Positions 1 through 12,905 of a stretch of DNA of 18,147 nucleotides are shown here, one piece after another. Numbering within the stretch: position 1 is the stretch's first letter; each line of letters opens with the position of its first letter. Origin of the DNA: Bacteroidales bacterium (GTDB taxonomy: Bacteria > Bacteroidota > Bacteroidia > Bacteroidales > UBA932); assembly GCA_024402115.1 (NCBI GenBank), contig JAKSJQ010000037.1, positions 1 through 18,147 of the forward strand. Direction: 5' to 3'. The translations under genes and the position numbers were made by a program. Under the pieces are notes generated by a model. It saw nothing but the letters and a program-made list of their open reading frames with translations, made no database searches and was not told where the DNA came from.

Positions 1-3000
1 CAGGGTTTCCAGGAGGTCTTCCCAATCGAGGACACGAGGGATAGCGACGAGCTCGAATTCATCGACTATTTCATCGATCCGCCACAGTATTCGATCGAGG
101 AATGTCTTGAAAGAGGCCTTACTTACCAGGTGCCTCTCAAGGCCAAACTCCGCCTTTCATGCAGTGATCCTGAGCACGAGGACTTTGAGACGAAGGTCCA
201 GGACGTATATCTCGGCAATGTGCCGTATATGACTCCCGGTGGTACTTTCATCATCAACGGTTCCGAGCGTATCATCGTATCACAGCTTCACAGGTCACCG
301 GGCGTATTCTTCGGCCAGAGCCAGCATGCGAACGGAACTAAACTCTATTCTGCCAGAATAATTCCGTTCAAAGGATCATGGATCGAATTCGCGACTGACA
401 TCAACAATGTCATGTTCGCGTATATTGACCGCAAGAAGAAACTCCCTGTCACAACTCTTCTCCGTGCAATCGGATACAGCAGCGACAAGGATATCATCGA
501 TATCTACGGACTTGCCGACGAGGTCGAGGCAACAGCTGAGAACCTTGCCGAGTATCAGGGCAGGAAGCTCGCAGCCAAGGTCCTCAAGACCTGGATCGAG
601 GATTTCGTAGACGAGGATACAGGTGAGGTTATTCCTGTAGAAAGAACTGAACCTATCGTTGACCGTGGTGAGATTCTCAACGAGGAGGTCATTGCCAAAC
701 TCGCAGAGGCTGAGGACGTGAAGACTATCCTCATCCAGAAGGAGGAGGCTGACGCCAAGGAGTTTGAAATCATCTTCAACACTCTCCAGAAGGATCCTAC
801 CAACACGGAAACGGAAGCTATCAACTATATCTACAAACAGCTCCGCAATTCAGAACCACCTGATGAGGCGACTGCGCGCGATGTCATCGACAAGCTCTTC
901 TTCTCCGAGAAGAGGTATGACCTCGGCGATGTCGGCAGGTATCGTCTCAACAAGAAACTTTCTCTCGATATCGCCGATGATGTCAAGGTTCTCACCAGAA
1001 CTGACATTGTTGAGATCATCCGCTACCTCGTACGTCTCATCAATGAGAAGGCTGCGGTGGACGATATCGACCATTTGAGCAACAGACGTATCAGAACAGT
1101 GGGTGAGCAGCTTGCAAACCAGTTCAGCGTAGGTCTTTCACGCATGGCCCGCACCATCCGTGAGAGGATGAACGTACGCGACAGCGAGCAGTTCGTTCCT
1201 ACCGATCTCATCAATGCGAAGACTCTCTCTTCTGTGATCAACTCCTTCTTCGGAACGAGCCAGCTTTCACAGTTCATGGATCAGACCAACCCGCTTTCCG
1301 AGATCACCCACAAGCGTCGTCTTTCCGCCCTCGGTCCTGGCGGTCTTTCACGAGACAGGGCAGGCTTCGAGGTTCGAGACGTACACTATACGCATTACGG
1401 CCGTCTCTGTCCTATCGAGACTCCTGAGGGTCCGAACATCGGTCTTATCTCATCTCTCTGCGTATACGCAAGGATCAACGATCTCGGCTTCATCGAGACT
1501 CCATACCGCAAGGTGGAGAACGGTAGAGTCGACCTCAGCTCCGAGGGATGGAAATATATGAGTGCTGAAGAGGAGGAGGGTCAGACCATCTCCCTCGCCA
1601 AGATCAACCTCGATGAGGATGGAAACATGCTCGACGAGAGAATCCAGTGCCGTCTCGAGGCAGACTTCCCTGTCGTATCGAAGGAGGAAGTGAACTACAT
1701 GGATGTGGCTCCTAACCAGATCGCATCAGTCGCAGCTTCACTCATCCCATTCCTCGAGCATGACGATGCCCACCGTGCATTGATGGGTGCCAACATGATG
1801 AGGCAGGCAGTTCCGCTCCTTAACCCAGAGTCACCTATCGTAGGTACCGGTCTCGAGGAGAGGGTCTGCATCGATTCAAGGACTCAGGTCATCGCTAGCC
1901 GCAAGGGTGAGGTCGTTTATGTGGATGCAAACGAGATCCATGTGAAGTACGACCGCACTGAGGACGAGAAGTTCGTAAGCTTCACTCCAGAGGTGACCGT
2001 ATACAAGCTCCCAATCTACCGTAGGACCAACCAGAGCACCACTATCCTCCTCAAGCCTATCGTCCGCAAGGGCCAGATCGTTGAGAAGGGTCAGGTACTT
2101 ACCGAGGGTTATGCAACCCAGAACGGTGAGCTCGCACTCGGAAGGAACCTCAAGGTTGCATTCATGCCTTGGAAGGGTTACAACTACGAGGACGCGATCG
2201 TGCTTTCAGAGTCAATGGTACGTTGGGACATCCTTACTTCAGTACACGTAGACGAGTACATCACTGAGGTCCGTGACACCAAGCGTGGTGCCGAGGAGCT
2301 CACTTCAGATATCCCTAACGTCAGCGAGGACGCTACCAAGGACCTCGGAGAAGACGGTATCATCCGCGTCGGCGCACACATCGAGCCAGGTGATATCATG
2401 ATCGGTAAGATCACTCCTAAGGGCGAGAGCGATCCTTCACCAGAGGAGAAGCTCCTCCGTGCCATCTTCGGCGACAAGGCCGGTGAGGTTAAGGATGCTT
2501 CACTCAAGGCTAACCCTTCACTCAGCGGTACCATCATCAAGACTGCCCTCTATTCTAAGGCTGTCAAGGATACCAAGAGAGGTGCCAAGGTCGAGCTTAA
2601 GGCTAAGCTTGACAAGGCAGAGGAAGATTTCCAGCTCGAGGTCGGCAAGGTATTCAACACCATGCTCGAGAAGCTCGCAGTTCTTGTTAACGGCAAGAAG
2701 AGCGCAGGTATCAGCGACCTCTACGGCGTCGAGATCATCGCCAAGGGCAAGACCATCACTGCTGACGACCTCAGGAGCATCGACTACCTCAATATCAATA
2801 CTGCAAAGTGGACCTCTGACAAGGCTACCAACGCTCTCGTCAAGGACATCATCAACAACTTCTGCATCGCACGCAAGGAGGTTGAGGCAAGATATAAGAG
2901 GGCTGTCGACAAGATCAAGATCGGTGACGATCTTCCTAACGGAGTCATGAAGCTCGCTAAGGTATACGTAGCAAAGAAGAGAAAGATCACTGTCGGTGAT

Positions 3001-3669
3001 AAGATGGCCGGCCGCCACGGTAACAAGGGTATCGTTGCAAAGGTCGTTCGCGCAGAGGACATGCCATTCCTCGAGGATGGTACTCCAGTCGACATCGTGC
3101 TCAACCCTCTTGGTGTGCCTTCACGAATGAACCTCGGTCAGATCTACGAGACTGTCCTCGGTTGGGCTGGTAAGGAGCTCGGTCTCAAGTTCAGCACCCC
3201 TATCTTCGATGGTGCTACTCTTGACGAGATCTCAGCTTACACCGACAAGGCAGGACTCCCTCGCTATGGTAAGACTTACCTCAGGGACGGTGGTACAGGT
3301 GACAGGTTCGACCAGCCAGCAACCGTCGGCGTGATCTACATGATCAAGCTCGGCCATATGGTTGACGACAAGATGCACGCACGTAGTATCGGTCCTTACT
3401 CTCTCATCACTCAGCAGCCTCTCGGTGGTAAGGCACAGTTCGGAGGTCAGCGTTTCGGAGAGATGGAGGTTTGGGCACTCGAGGCATTCGGTGCAGCAAA
3501 CATCCTCCAGGAGATCCTTACCGTGAAGTCTGACGACGTAACCGGACGTTCTAAGACTTATGAGGCAATCGTCAAGGGTGACCTCCTTCCTACTCCAGGA
3601 ATCCCAGAGTCGCTCAACGTATTGCTCCATGAGCTCAGAGGTCTCGGACTCAAGGTTACATTGGACTAA
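1..3669 (+). CDS. rpoB: DNA-directed RNA polymerase subunit beta, 5' partial
   Basis: This is the beta subunit of the core RNA polymerase, which forms one side of the catalytic cleft and binds rifampicin. The reading frame is open from base 1; a GTG at 130 lies inside the conserved segment [15 protein letters not shown] and is not the start. The visible part has 1222 residues, so about 50 N-terminal residues are probably missing (family size in Bacteroidota is near 1270, from memory). Visible landmarks are the rifampicin pocket [20 protein letters not shown] (coded from 1258), the segment [24 protein letters not shown] near 3005, and the C-terminal [20 protein letters not shown]. Residues equivalent to E. 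coli D516, H526 and S531 are wild type, which predicts rifampicin sensitivity. rpoC follows after 25 bp, the usual arrangement. Codon choice appears strongly optimised in the 3' half, as expected of a highly expressed gene. Confidence 0.99.
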   Translation, partial: QGFQEVFPIEDTRDSDELEFIDYFIDPPQYSIEECLERGLTYQVPLKAKLRLSCSDPEHEDFETKVQDVYLGNVPYMTPGGTFIINGSERIIVSQLHRSPGVFFGQSQHANGTKLYSARIIPFKGSWIEFATDINNVMFAYIDRKKKLPVTTLLRAIGYSSDKDIIDIYGLADEVEATAENLAEYQGRKLAAKVLKTWIEDFVDEDTGEVIPVERTEPIVDRGEILNEEVIAKLAEAEDVKTILIQKEEADAKEFEIIFNTLQKDPTNTETEAINYIYKQLRNSEPPDEATARDVIDKLFFSEKRYDLGDVGRYRLNKKLSLDIADDVKVLTRTDIVEIIRYLVRLINEKAAVDDIDHLSNRRIRTVGEQLANQFSVGLSRMARTIRERMNVRDSEQFVPTDLINAKTLSSVINSFFGTSQLSQFMDQTNPLSEITHKRRLSALGPGGLSRDRAGFEVRDVHYTHYGRLCPIETPEGPNIGLISSLCVYARINDLGFIETPYRKVENGRVDLSSEGWKYMSAEEEEGQTISLAKINLDEDGNMLDERIQCRLEADFPVVSKEEVNYMDVAPNQIASVAASLIPFLEHDDAHRALMGANMMRQAVPLLNPESPIVGTGLEERVCIDSRTQVIASRKGEVVYVDANEIHVKYDRTEDEKFVSFTPEVTVYKLPIYRRTNQSTTILLKPIVRKGQIVEKGQVLTEGYATQNGELALGRNLKVAFMPWKGYNYEDAIVLSESMVRWDILTSVHVDEYITEVRDTKRGAEELTSDIPNVSEDATKDLGEDGIIRVGAHIEPGDIMIGKITPKGESDPSPEEKLLRAIFGDKAGEVKDASLKANPSLSGTIIKTALYSKAVKDTKRGAKVELKAKLDKAEEDFQLEVGKVFNTMLEKLAVLVNGKKSAGISDLYGVEIIAKGKTITADDLRSIDYLNINTAKWTSDKATNALVKDIINNFCIARKEVEARYKRAVDKIKIGDDLPNGVMKLAKVYVAKKRKITVGDKMAGRHGNKGIVAKVVRAEDMPFLEDGTPVDIVLNPLGVPSRMNLGQIYETVLGWAGKELGLKFSTPIFDGATLDEISAYTDKAGLPRYGKTYLRDGGTGDRFDQPATVGVIYMIKLGHMVDDKMHARSIGPYSLITQQPLGGKAQFGGQRFGEMEVWALEAFGAANILQEILTVKSDDVTGRSKTYEAIVKGDLLPTPGIPESLNVLLHELRGLGLKVTLD

Positions 3670-3694
3670 GTTAACTGATTGAAACAATAGGAAT

Positions 3695-7939
<4,245 letters not shown>

Positions 7940-7957
7940 TAGAATCCTATATTGAGA

Positions 7958-7992
7958 AAGAGCCGATTGCAGCAGCAATCGGCTCTTTTTTT
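7958..7992 (+). terminator. Intrinsic terminator of the rpoBC operon
   Basis: A perfect 13-bp inverted repeat (AAGAGCCGATTGC at 7958-7970 against 7975-7987) closes a 4-nt loop AGCA. The 3' arm runs into a T tract at 7986-7992. It begins 18 bp after the rpoC stop and points the same way, so it should end the ribosomal protein/RNA polymerase transcript. The stem can gain one A-T pair at its base. Confidence 0.93.
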
Positions 7993-8022
7993 AGCCTATT
8001 TCGAAGAAGAGTAGTATCTTTA
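7989..8022 (+). promoter_or_regulatory. Possible Bacteroidota-type promoter for fabZ
   Basis: TATCTTTA at 8015-8022 matches the Bacteroidota -7 consensus TAnnTTTG at all but the last base. The expected -33 TTTG is poor; the best candidate is the end of the terminator T tract at 7989-7992, with 22-bp spacing. Transcription would start near 8029, just ahead of the ATG at 8047. A promoter is expected here because the terminator isolates fabZ from rpoC, but this exact site is an inference. Confidence 0.35.
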
Positions 8023-8046
8023 TAGACGCAAAGACAGTGCTAGACT

Positions 8047-8469
8047 ATGGATAGAGAAGAATTCAAGAAATACGTGCGACATCGCGAGCCTATGCTGCTC
8101 GTGGACAAGGCCGAAAAACTTGGAGACATAGTTGTCGCCGAGTACAAGGTTACTGGAGAGGAACCCTTCTTGCAGGGGCATTTCCCGGATAATCCAATCG
8201 TGCCTGGAGTGATTCTTTGCGAGATGATGGCTCAACCGTCCATACTCCTCTCGTACGAGTCGCTCAAGGGGCGTCTTCCTCTATTCGCAGGCATGAACAA
8301 TGTCCGCTTCAAGAAGACCGTGCATCCAGGCGACACCGTGGTCACCAAATGTAGGATTACTGCCCAGAAGGAGAACTATGTCGTGATCGAGGCCAAGGCG
8401 ACGGTCGACGGGAAGGTCTGCTGCTCGGCTACACAGTCTTTCATCCTCGTGGAGGAAAAGCAAGCTTAG
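8047..8469 (+). CDS. fabZ: 3-hydroxyacyl-[acyl-carrier-protein] dehydratase, FabZ type
   Basis: FabZ removes water from 3-hydroxyacyl-ACP to give trans-2-enoyl-ACP in the cytoplasmic type II fatty-acid cycle. The 140-residue protein is a single hot-dog domain of normal FabZ length. It shows the N-terminal pattern HREPMLLVDK, the catalytic-histidine loop GHFPDNPIVPG with H45, and the catalytic glutamate E59 in the central helix (CEMMAQ). The later segment FAGMNNVRFKKTVHPGDTV is also typical. The ATG at 8047 gives the usual start just ahead of the conserved HREP segment. fabI starts 3 bp after the stop codon, so the two consecutive enzymes of the cycle are cotranscribed. Many Bacteroidales also carry an LpxC-FabZ fusion elsewhere, so this stand-alone copy may be the one dedicated to fatty-acid elongation. 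A related thioester dehydratase is a less likely alternative. Confidence 0.9.
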   Translation: MDREEFKKYVRHREPMLLVDKAEKLGDIVVAEYKVTGEEPFLQGHFPDNPIVPGVILCEMMAQPSILLSYESLKGRLPLFAGMNNVRFKKTVHPGDTVVTKCRITAQKENYVVIEAKATVDGKVCCSATQSFILVEEKQA

Positions 8470-8472
8470 ATT

Positions 8473-9267
8473 ATGGGAAACAATTTGCTCAATGGAAAGA
8501 AGGGCATCATCTTCGGTGCTCTCAACGAACAGTCAATAGCATGGAAGGCAGCGGTCAGATGTGCCGAGGAAGGCGCTGAGATCGTGCTTACAAATACTCC
8601 GGTTGCCATCAGGCTTGGAACCGTGACAGCTCTTGCGGAGCAGTGCAACGCTCCGGTAATCGCGGCAGATGCGACTTCGGTAGCGGATCTGGAGAATCTC
8701 GTGGACCAGGCAATGGAGCATTTCGGAGGTCAGTTCGACTTCGTACTCCACTCTGTGGGCATGTCGCCAAACATCAGGAAGGGCAAGCCTTATGACGACC
8801 TGAACTACGACTTCTTCCTCAAGACCGTGGATATTTCGGCCCTCTCGTTCCATAAGCTCCTCCAGACTCTCTACAAGAAGGATGCTGTGCGTGAAGGTGG
8901 ATCGATACTCGCTCTGACCTATATCGCAGGCGATCGTGCGATGCCTGGATATGGAGATATGGCAGATGCGAAGGCTATGCTCCAGTCCATCACCAGGAAC
9001 TTCGGCTATGTCTTCGGATCGGAGAAGAAGGTCAGGGTCAACACCATCTCCCAGTCTCCGACCATGACCACCGCGGGCCAGGGAATCGCAGGCATGCAGG
9101 AAATGTTCGAATATACTGACCGCGTGTCACCGCTCGGCAATGCGGATGCGGACGACTGCGCAGACTATATAACGGTGCTCTTCTCGGACTACACGAGAAA
9201 GGTGACCATGCAGAATCTCTACAATGACGGCGGTTATTCGTCGATTTTGCCTTTCTGCAAGGACTAG
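8473..9267 (+). CDS. fabI: Enoyl-[acyl-carrier-protein] reductase [NADH]
   Basis: FabI reduces trans-2-enoyl-ACP to acyl-ACP, the last step of each fatty-acid elongation round, and is the triclosan target. The 264-residue protein is a divergent short-chain dehydrogenase. The nucleotide-binding start is [16 protein letters not shown]. The active-site pair is Tyr150 and Tyr160 with Lys167 (pattern Y-x6-K, in [11 protein letters not shown]), and the substrate-loop region is [17 protein letters not shown] holds Gly96, which matches the glycine next to which triclosan-resistance changes occur in E. coli (Gly93). The C-terminus ends soon after NLYNDGG and seems to lack a tail of about 20-25 residues that I recall from Bacteroides FabI. 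It sits 3 bp after fabZ and 11 bp before mmdA. An earlier ATG at 9268 after its stop closes at once and is not a gene start. Confidence 0.95.
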   Translation: MGNNLLNGKKGIIFGALNEQSIAWKAAVRCAEEGAEIVLTNTPVAIRLGTVTALAEQCNAPVIAADATSVADLENLVDQAMEHFGGQFDFVLHSVGMSPNIRKGKPYDDLNYDFFLKTVDISALSFHKLLQTLYKKDAVREGGSILALTYIAGDRAMPGYGDMADAKAMLQSITRNFGYVFGSEKKVRVNTISQSPTMTTAGQGIAGMQEMFEYTDRVSPLGNADADDCADYITVLFSDYTRKVTMQNLYNDGGYSSILPFCKD

Positions 9268-9278
9268 ATGACAGCAAG

Positions 9279-10841
9279 ATGACAGTACAGAAGGAAAAGA
9301 TAAGGGAACTCGTCGACAGGCGTGCAAGCGCGAAGCTCGGCGGCGGTGAGAAGCGAATCGAGGCACAGCATGCCAAGGGTAAGCTCACCGCCAGGGAGAG
9401 GCTCTCGCTGCTGCTCGATGAGGGAAGCTTCGAGGAATATGGAATGTTCGTGCAGCACAGGTGCTCGAACTTCGGAATGGAGAAGCACAAGAACGACGGC
9501 GACGGCGTGGTGACAGGAATGGGAACCATCGACGGCAGGCTCGTATATGTCTCGGCGCAGGATTTCACCGTGAACGGTGGTTCGCTCTCCGAGACCCAGG
9601 CGATGAAGATATGTCAGGTGATGGACCTTGCGGTGCGCAACGGTGCTCCGATGATTGCGCTCAACGATTCGGGTGGAGCCAGGATCCAGGAGGGAGTGTG
9701 CGCTCTTGCCGGCTATGCTGAGATATTCCAGAGGAACATACTAGCTTCGGGCGTGATTCCGCAGATTTCGGGCATCTTCGGTCCATGCGCAGGCGGTGCC
9801 GTCTATTCTCCGGCTCTCACCGATTTCAATATCATGGTCAAGGGCAGCTCGTTCATGTTCCTCACCGGACCTGCAGTGGTGAAGAGCGTCACCGGAGAGG
9901 AGGTCTCGCAGGAGGATCTCGGCGGCGCGGACGTACATTCGAGGAAGAGCGGAGTCGCGCATTTCGCTGCCGGATCGGAGGAGGATGCAATCAGGACCAT
10001 AAAGGAGCTCGTTTCCTTCCTTCCGTCCAGCAATCGCGAAGAGGCTCCTTTCCGTCCTACCGACGACCCTGCCGGCAGGTATGACGATGCTTTGAACGAT
10101 GTCATTCCGGACAATCCGAACATGGCCTACGACATGTATCCTATCATCGGCAGCATAGTCGACGATGGTGCTTTCCTCGAGGTTCAGAAGGATTGGGCAA
10201 GGAACATAATAGTGGGATTCGCGCACATGAACGGACGCAGTGTGGGTATCGTGGCCAACCAGCCGAAGATGCTCGCCGGCGTGCTCGACATCAATGCATC
10301 TCGCAAGGCAGCGCGCTTCGTGAGGTTCTGCGACGCTTTCAACATCCCGCTCGTGACCCTCGTCGACGTGCCTGGCTTCCTCTGCGGAACCCAGCAGGAG
10401 TACGGCGGAGTCATCACCAACGGTGCCAAGCTCCTCTACGCATACGGCGAGGCTACCGTACCTAAGGTCACCGTGACCTTGAGGAAGAGCTACGGCGGTG
10501 CGCATATCGTGATGAGCTGCAAGCAGCTCCGCGGTGACATCAACTATGCATGGCCATCGGCGAACATTGCCGTGATGGGCGCGGAGGGCGCTGTCGAGGT
10601 CCTTTACGGAAAGGAGCTCAAGGCTGAGTCCGACCCGCAGAAGAAGGCAGAGCTCACCGCAGAGAAGATCAAGGAGTACAATGATCTCTTCTGTAATCCA
10701 TACAATGCGGCAAGCTACGGTTACATAGACGATGTGATCGAGCCTCGCAATACCCGTTTCCGCGTGATACGCGCTCTCGAGTCTCTCGCAGGCAAGAAGA
10801 GGGAGATGCCGATGCGCAAACATGACAACCTTCCTCTATGA
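9279..10841 (+). CDS. mmdA: Methylmalonyl-CoA decarboxylase alpha subunit (carboxyltransferase)
   Basis: This carboxyltransferase moves CO2 from (S)-methylmalonyl-CoA to protein-bound biotin, giving propionyl-CoA. The 520-residue protein has two crotonase-fold halves, as in MmdA and PccB. Visible motifs are [12 protein letters not shown] near 31-42, the oxyanion segment SGGARIQEG at 131-139, VPGFLCG at 364-370, and [11 protein letters not shown] near 402-412. Asp420 in [18 protein letters not shown] aligns with Asp422 of Streptomyces PccB, a residue linked to preference for propionyl- over acetyl-CoA (from memory). On its own it could equally be a propionyl-CoA carboxylase beta chain. The decarboxylase call rests on the following genes, which encode the membrane pump subunits and biotin carrier, and on the absence of a biotin carboxylase here. 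It overlaps the next gene by 4 bp (ATGA). Confidence 0.92.
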   Translation: MTVQKEKIRELVDRRASAKLGGGEKRIEAQHAKGKLTARERLSLLLDEGSFEEYGMFVQHRCSNFGMEKHKNDGDGVVTGMGTIDGRLVYVSAQDFTVNGGSLSETQAMKICQVMDLAVRNGAPMIALNDSGGARIQEGVCALAGYAEIFQRNILASGVIPQISGIFGPCAGGAVYSPALTDFNIMVKGSSFMFLTGPAVVKSVTGEEVSQEDLGGADVHSRKSGVAHFAAGSEEDAIRTIKELVSFLPSSNREEAPFRPTDDPAGRYDDALNDVIPDNPNMAYDMYPIIGSIVDDGAFLEVQKDWARNIIVGFAHMNGRSVGIVANQPKMLAGVLDINASRKAARFVRFCDAFNIPLVTLVDVPGFLCGTQQEYGGVITNGAKLLYAYGEATVPKVTVTLRKSYGGAHIVMSCKQLRGDINYAWPSANIAVMGAEGAVEVLYGKELKAESDPQKKAELTAEKIKEYNDLFCNPYNAASYGYIDDVIEPRNTRFRVIRALESLAGKKREMPMRKHDNLPL

Positions 10842-11161
10842 TGAGTATTCCTGTCATAGTGCTTGCTTCCGGAGCGTCTTCCGTGATGGAGTATGGCCTG
10901 ACCGTTACGGTCGTGGCCGTGTCTGTCGTGTTCTCCGCGCTCATCCTGCTCTACCTGGCCTACACCCTCGTGGGCTATGTGTGCAGCGGAAAGTTCGCTG
11001 AAAGATTCGGAAGGAAAACTCAGAATGCGTCATCCCAGATGGCTTCGGGGGCAGATGAGGCGGAGATTGCGGCTGCGATTGCAGCGGCCATGGAGTTGGC
11101 GCGCAAGGAGGAATCCGCACACGATGACGAGAGCTATGTCATCACGATTAGGAGAAAGTAA
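10838..11161 (+). CDS. mmdD: Small membrane subunit of Na+-pumping decarboxylase (OadG/MmdD-like)
   Basis: This 107-residue protein matches the OAD-gamma/MmdD type, which anchors and assembles the carboxyltransferase with the membrane beta subunit. One membrane segment spans about residues 20-48 ([20 protein letters not shown] and following). A charged stretch and then an alanine-rich amphipathic helix at about 73-92 ([20 protein letters not shown]) follow, ending in the typical YVITIRRK tail. The ATG at 10838 overlaps the mmdA stop as ATGA; a second ATG at 10841 is an equally possible start and would remove one residue. The biotin-carrier gene begins 1 bp after its stop. Sequence conservation in this family is low, so the call leans on length, topology, the alanine-rich helix and position. 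Confidence 0.85.
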   Translation: MMSIPVIVLASGASSVMEYGLTVTVVAVSVVFSALILLYLAYTLVGYVCSGKFAERFGRKTQNASSQMASGADEAEIAAAIAAAMELARKEESAHDDESYVITIRRK

Positions 11162-11162
11162 G

Positions 11163-11603
11163 ATGAAAGAATATAAGCTTAAGATAAACGGACATGACTA
11201 TGCGGTCCGTATAGACAGGATGGACGATGCGTCTGCGGACGTAACCGTCAACGGTACTCCGTACAGCGTGGGAATCGAGTCTGAAGCTAAGGCAGGAGCA
11301 TCTGCTTCCGCGGTTCCCAGCGTTGCAAGACCATCACAGCCTGCAGTAAAGCCCGCTTCAGAACCATCTGCTGCCGGTGCAAAGTCGGCATCCAAGAAGG
11401 TACTCAGCCCACTTCCTGGAGTTATTAACTCCATTAACGTCACCGTAGGCGACAAGGTGGGCGCAGGTCAGACAGTGGCCGTGCTCGAGGCCATGAAGAT
11501 GGAGAACGCTATCGAGGCGGAGAAGAGCGGAACCGTCAGCGCGGTGCATGTGGCAGTGGGGGACAGCATCCCTGAGGGCGCTCCAATAATCTCTATTGAC
11601 TGA
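11163..11603 (+). CDS. mmdC: Biotin carrier (gamma) subunit of methylmalonyl-CoA decarboxylase
   Basis: This protein carries the biotin that shuttles carboxyl groups from MmdA to the membrane subunit MmdB. It has 146 residues: an N-terminal segment (about 1-40), an alanine/serine/proline-rich flexible linker (about 42-77), and a C-terminal biotinyl domain (about 79-146). The biotinylation motif EAMKMEN places the modified lysine at Lys112, with the characteristic LSPLPGVI start of the fold at 81-88. The open frame extends upstream to a GTG at 10977, but that part lies inside mmdD; the ATG at 11163, 1 bp after the mmdD stop, begins the conserved KEYKLKINGHDY and is the real start. Its stop overlaps the next start as TGATG. 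Confidence 0.93.
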   Translation: MKEYKLKINGHDYAVRIDRMDDASADVTVNGTPYSVGIESEAKAGASASAVPSVARPSQPAVKPASEPSAAGAKSASKKVLSPLPGVINSINVTVGDKVGAGQTVAVLEAMKMENAIEAEKSGTVSAVHVAVGDSIPEGAPIISID

Positions 11604-12745
11604 TGGACATGGTATTCGACGCATTACAGCAGTTCTGGCATTTCACGGGCTTCGCGAACGCTACCTGGCAGCATCTTATCATGATCTGCATAGGTATAGT
11701 CTTCGTCGTGCTCGGAATCGTAAAGAAATGGGAACCGCTGCTTCTCGTGCCTATCGGCTTCGGAATCGTGGTCGGCAACATCCCTTTCGTCGAGGGTCTC
11801 AACATAGGTGTATACGAAGAGGGTTCCGTTCTGAACATTCTCTACCAGGGTGTGCGTCAGGGCTGGTATCCGCCGCTGATTTTCCTGGGCATAGGTGCGA
11901 TGACGGATTTCTCGGCACTGATCTCCCAGCCTAGGCTGATGATAATAGGAGCGGCCGCTCAGATGGGCATTTTCGGAGCCTACCTGCTCGCGTTGTGGAT
12001 GGGATTCATGCCGGCAGAAGCGGGTGCCATCGGCATCATCGGCGGTGCTGACGGTCCTACCGCGATCTTCCTTTCTTCGAAGCTCGCTCCAGATCTGATG
12101 GGTGCTATCGCAGTATCCGCATATAGCTACATGGCCCTCGTTCCTGTGATCCAGAAGCCGCTCATGATGCTTCTCACCACCAGGAAGGAGAGGTCCATCA
12201 GGATGGCTTCTCCTCGCGTCGTTAGCCAGAAGGAGAAGATCATCTTCCCGATTGTGGGTTTCCTCCTGACGGCCTTCATCGTGCCTTCCGGCATTCCTCT
12301 TCTGGGTATGCTCTTCTTCGGAAATCTGCTCAAGGAGAGTGGTGTGACGAGGAGGCTCGCAGAGACTGCGCGCGGTCCGCTGATCGATATCGTGACCATG
12401 CTCATCGGACTCACCGTCGGTTGTTCTACTCAGGCCGACAAGTTCATTTCCGTGACTTCGCTCAAGATCTTCGGACTTGGTCTTATCTCATTCATCATCG
12501 CTACTACTTGCGGAATACTCTTCGTGAAGATATGGAACATATTCCTTCCGGAGGGCAGGAAGATCAATCCTCTTATCGGAAATGCCGGAGTGTCGGCTGT
12601 GCCTGATTCGGCAAGGGTTTCCGAGACTGTCGGAAGGGAGTGTGATCCGAGCAATCATCTGCTCATGCATGCGATGGCTCCAAACGTCGCAGGTGTCATC
12701 GGCTCCGCCGTCGCTGCAGGTATCCTGCTCAGTTTCCTCGGATAA
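11603..12745 (+). CDS. mmdB: Na+-translocating decarboxylase beta subunit
   Basis: This integral membrane subunit removes CO2 from carboxybiotin and uses the energy to export Na+ across the inner membrane. The 380-residue protein is a multi-spanning OadB/MmdB homologue. GGADGPTAIF contains Asp150, equivalent to the essential Asp203 of Klebsiella OadB, and Tyr176 (SYMALVP) matches Tyr229. INPLIGNAGVSAVPDSARVS supplies Asn322, Gly326 and Ser331, with the same spacing as Asn373, Gly377 and Ser382 of OadB. The ion pathway therefore looks intact. The start overlaps the mmdC stop by one base (TGATG), a sign of translational coupling; a second ATG at 11609 is possible. With mmdA, mmdD and mmdC it completes an ADCB pump that links propionate formation to a sodium gradient. 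Confidence 0.95.
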   Translation: MDMVFDALQQFWHFTGFANATWQHLIMICIGIVFVVLGIVKKWEPLLLVPIGFGIVVGNIPFVEGLNIGVYEEGSVLNILYQGVRQGWYPPLIFLGIGAMTDFSALISQPRLMIIGAAAQMGIFGAYLLALWMGFMPAEAGAIGIIGGADGPTAIFLSSKLAPDLMGAIAVSAYSYMALVPVIQKPLMMLLTTRKERSIRMASPRVVSQKEKIIFPIVGFLLTAFIVPSGIPLLGMLFFGNLLKESGVTRRLAETARGPLIDIVTMLIGLTVGCSTQADKFISVTSLKIFGLGLISFIIATTCGILFVKIWNIFLPEGRKINPLIGNAGVSAVPDSARVSETVGRECDPSNHLLMHAMAPNVAGVIGSAVAAGILLSFLG

Positions 12746-12749
12746 AGAA

Positions 12750-12848
12750 AAAGAACGGAATGCGAATCTCTTGCGAGAGGGCGGAAAAAAGCGCAGGCGT
12801 AGCCGGAGCGGTTTTCGGGTCCCGGAGCAAGGATCGCGTCCGTTCTTT
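12750..12848 (+). other. Branched inverted-repeat element after mmdB (possible structured RNA)
   Basis: Outer arms AAAGAACGGA (12750-12759) and TCCGTTCTTT (12839-12848) are perfectly complementary. After one bulged A and a T-G pair, GCGA (12762-12765) pairs with TCGC (12834-12837), giving about 15 pairs. The enclosed bases can form three small hairpins: CTCT/AGAG at 12768-12779 with loop TGCG; CGC-A-GGC-GTA-GCC-GGA-GCG at 12792-12810; and TTCGG-GTC-CCGGA at 12814-12826. Together they make a plausible four-way junction. No coding frame accounts for it. It starts 4 bp after the mmdB stop and has no clear T tract, so it may be a 3'-UTR structure, an atypical terminator, a small RNA or an intergenic repeat. 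The fold was drawn by eye, and I do not recognise a known family. Confidence 0.55.
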
Positions 12849-12862
12849 GATTATAAAGTGGT

Positions 12863-12891
12863 AAATAAAAGGCCGACCCTGCGGGCCGGCC
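12863..12891 (-). terminator. Intrinsic terminator of ssb
   Basis: A GC-rich hairpin occupies 12871-12891: GGCCG at 12871-12875 and CCC at 12877-12879 pair with GGG at 12883-12885 and CGGCC at 12887-12891. There is one A-C mismatch and a TGC loop. Read on the minus strand it is followed by TTTTATTTAC (12870 down to 12861), which gives the T tract. It lies 14 bp past the ssb stop codon. On the plus strand no T run follows, so it serves ssb rather than mmdB. Confidence 0.85.
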
Positions 12892-12905
12892 TCGGCTGCC
12901 GTTCG

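Noticed and set aside
1258..1350. Possible rifampicin-resistance change in the RpoB pocket
   Set aside because: Key positions (equivalents of D516, H526, S531) are wild type; the Thr at the N518 position is probably natural variation.
9741..10823. 360-codon open frame on the minus strand, opposite mmdA
   Set aside because: Same cause: a shadow of the biased codon use in mmdA, with no family resemblance.
10977..11162. Upstream extension of the biotin-carrier frame to a GTG at 10977
   Set aside because: This part overlaps mmdD in another frame; the ATG at 11163 starts the conserved N-terminus.
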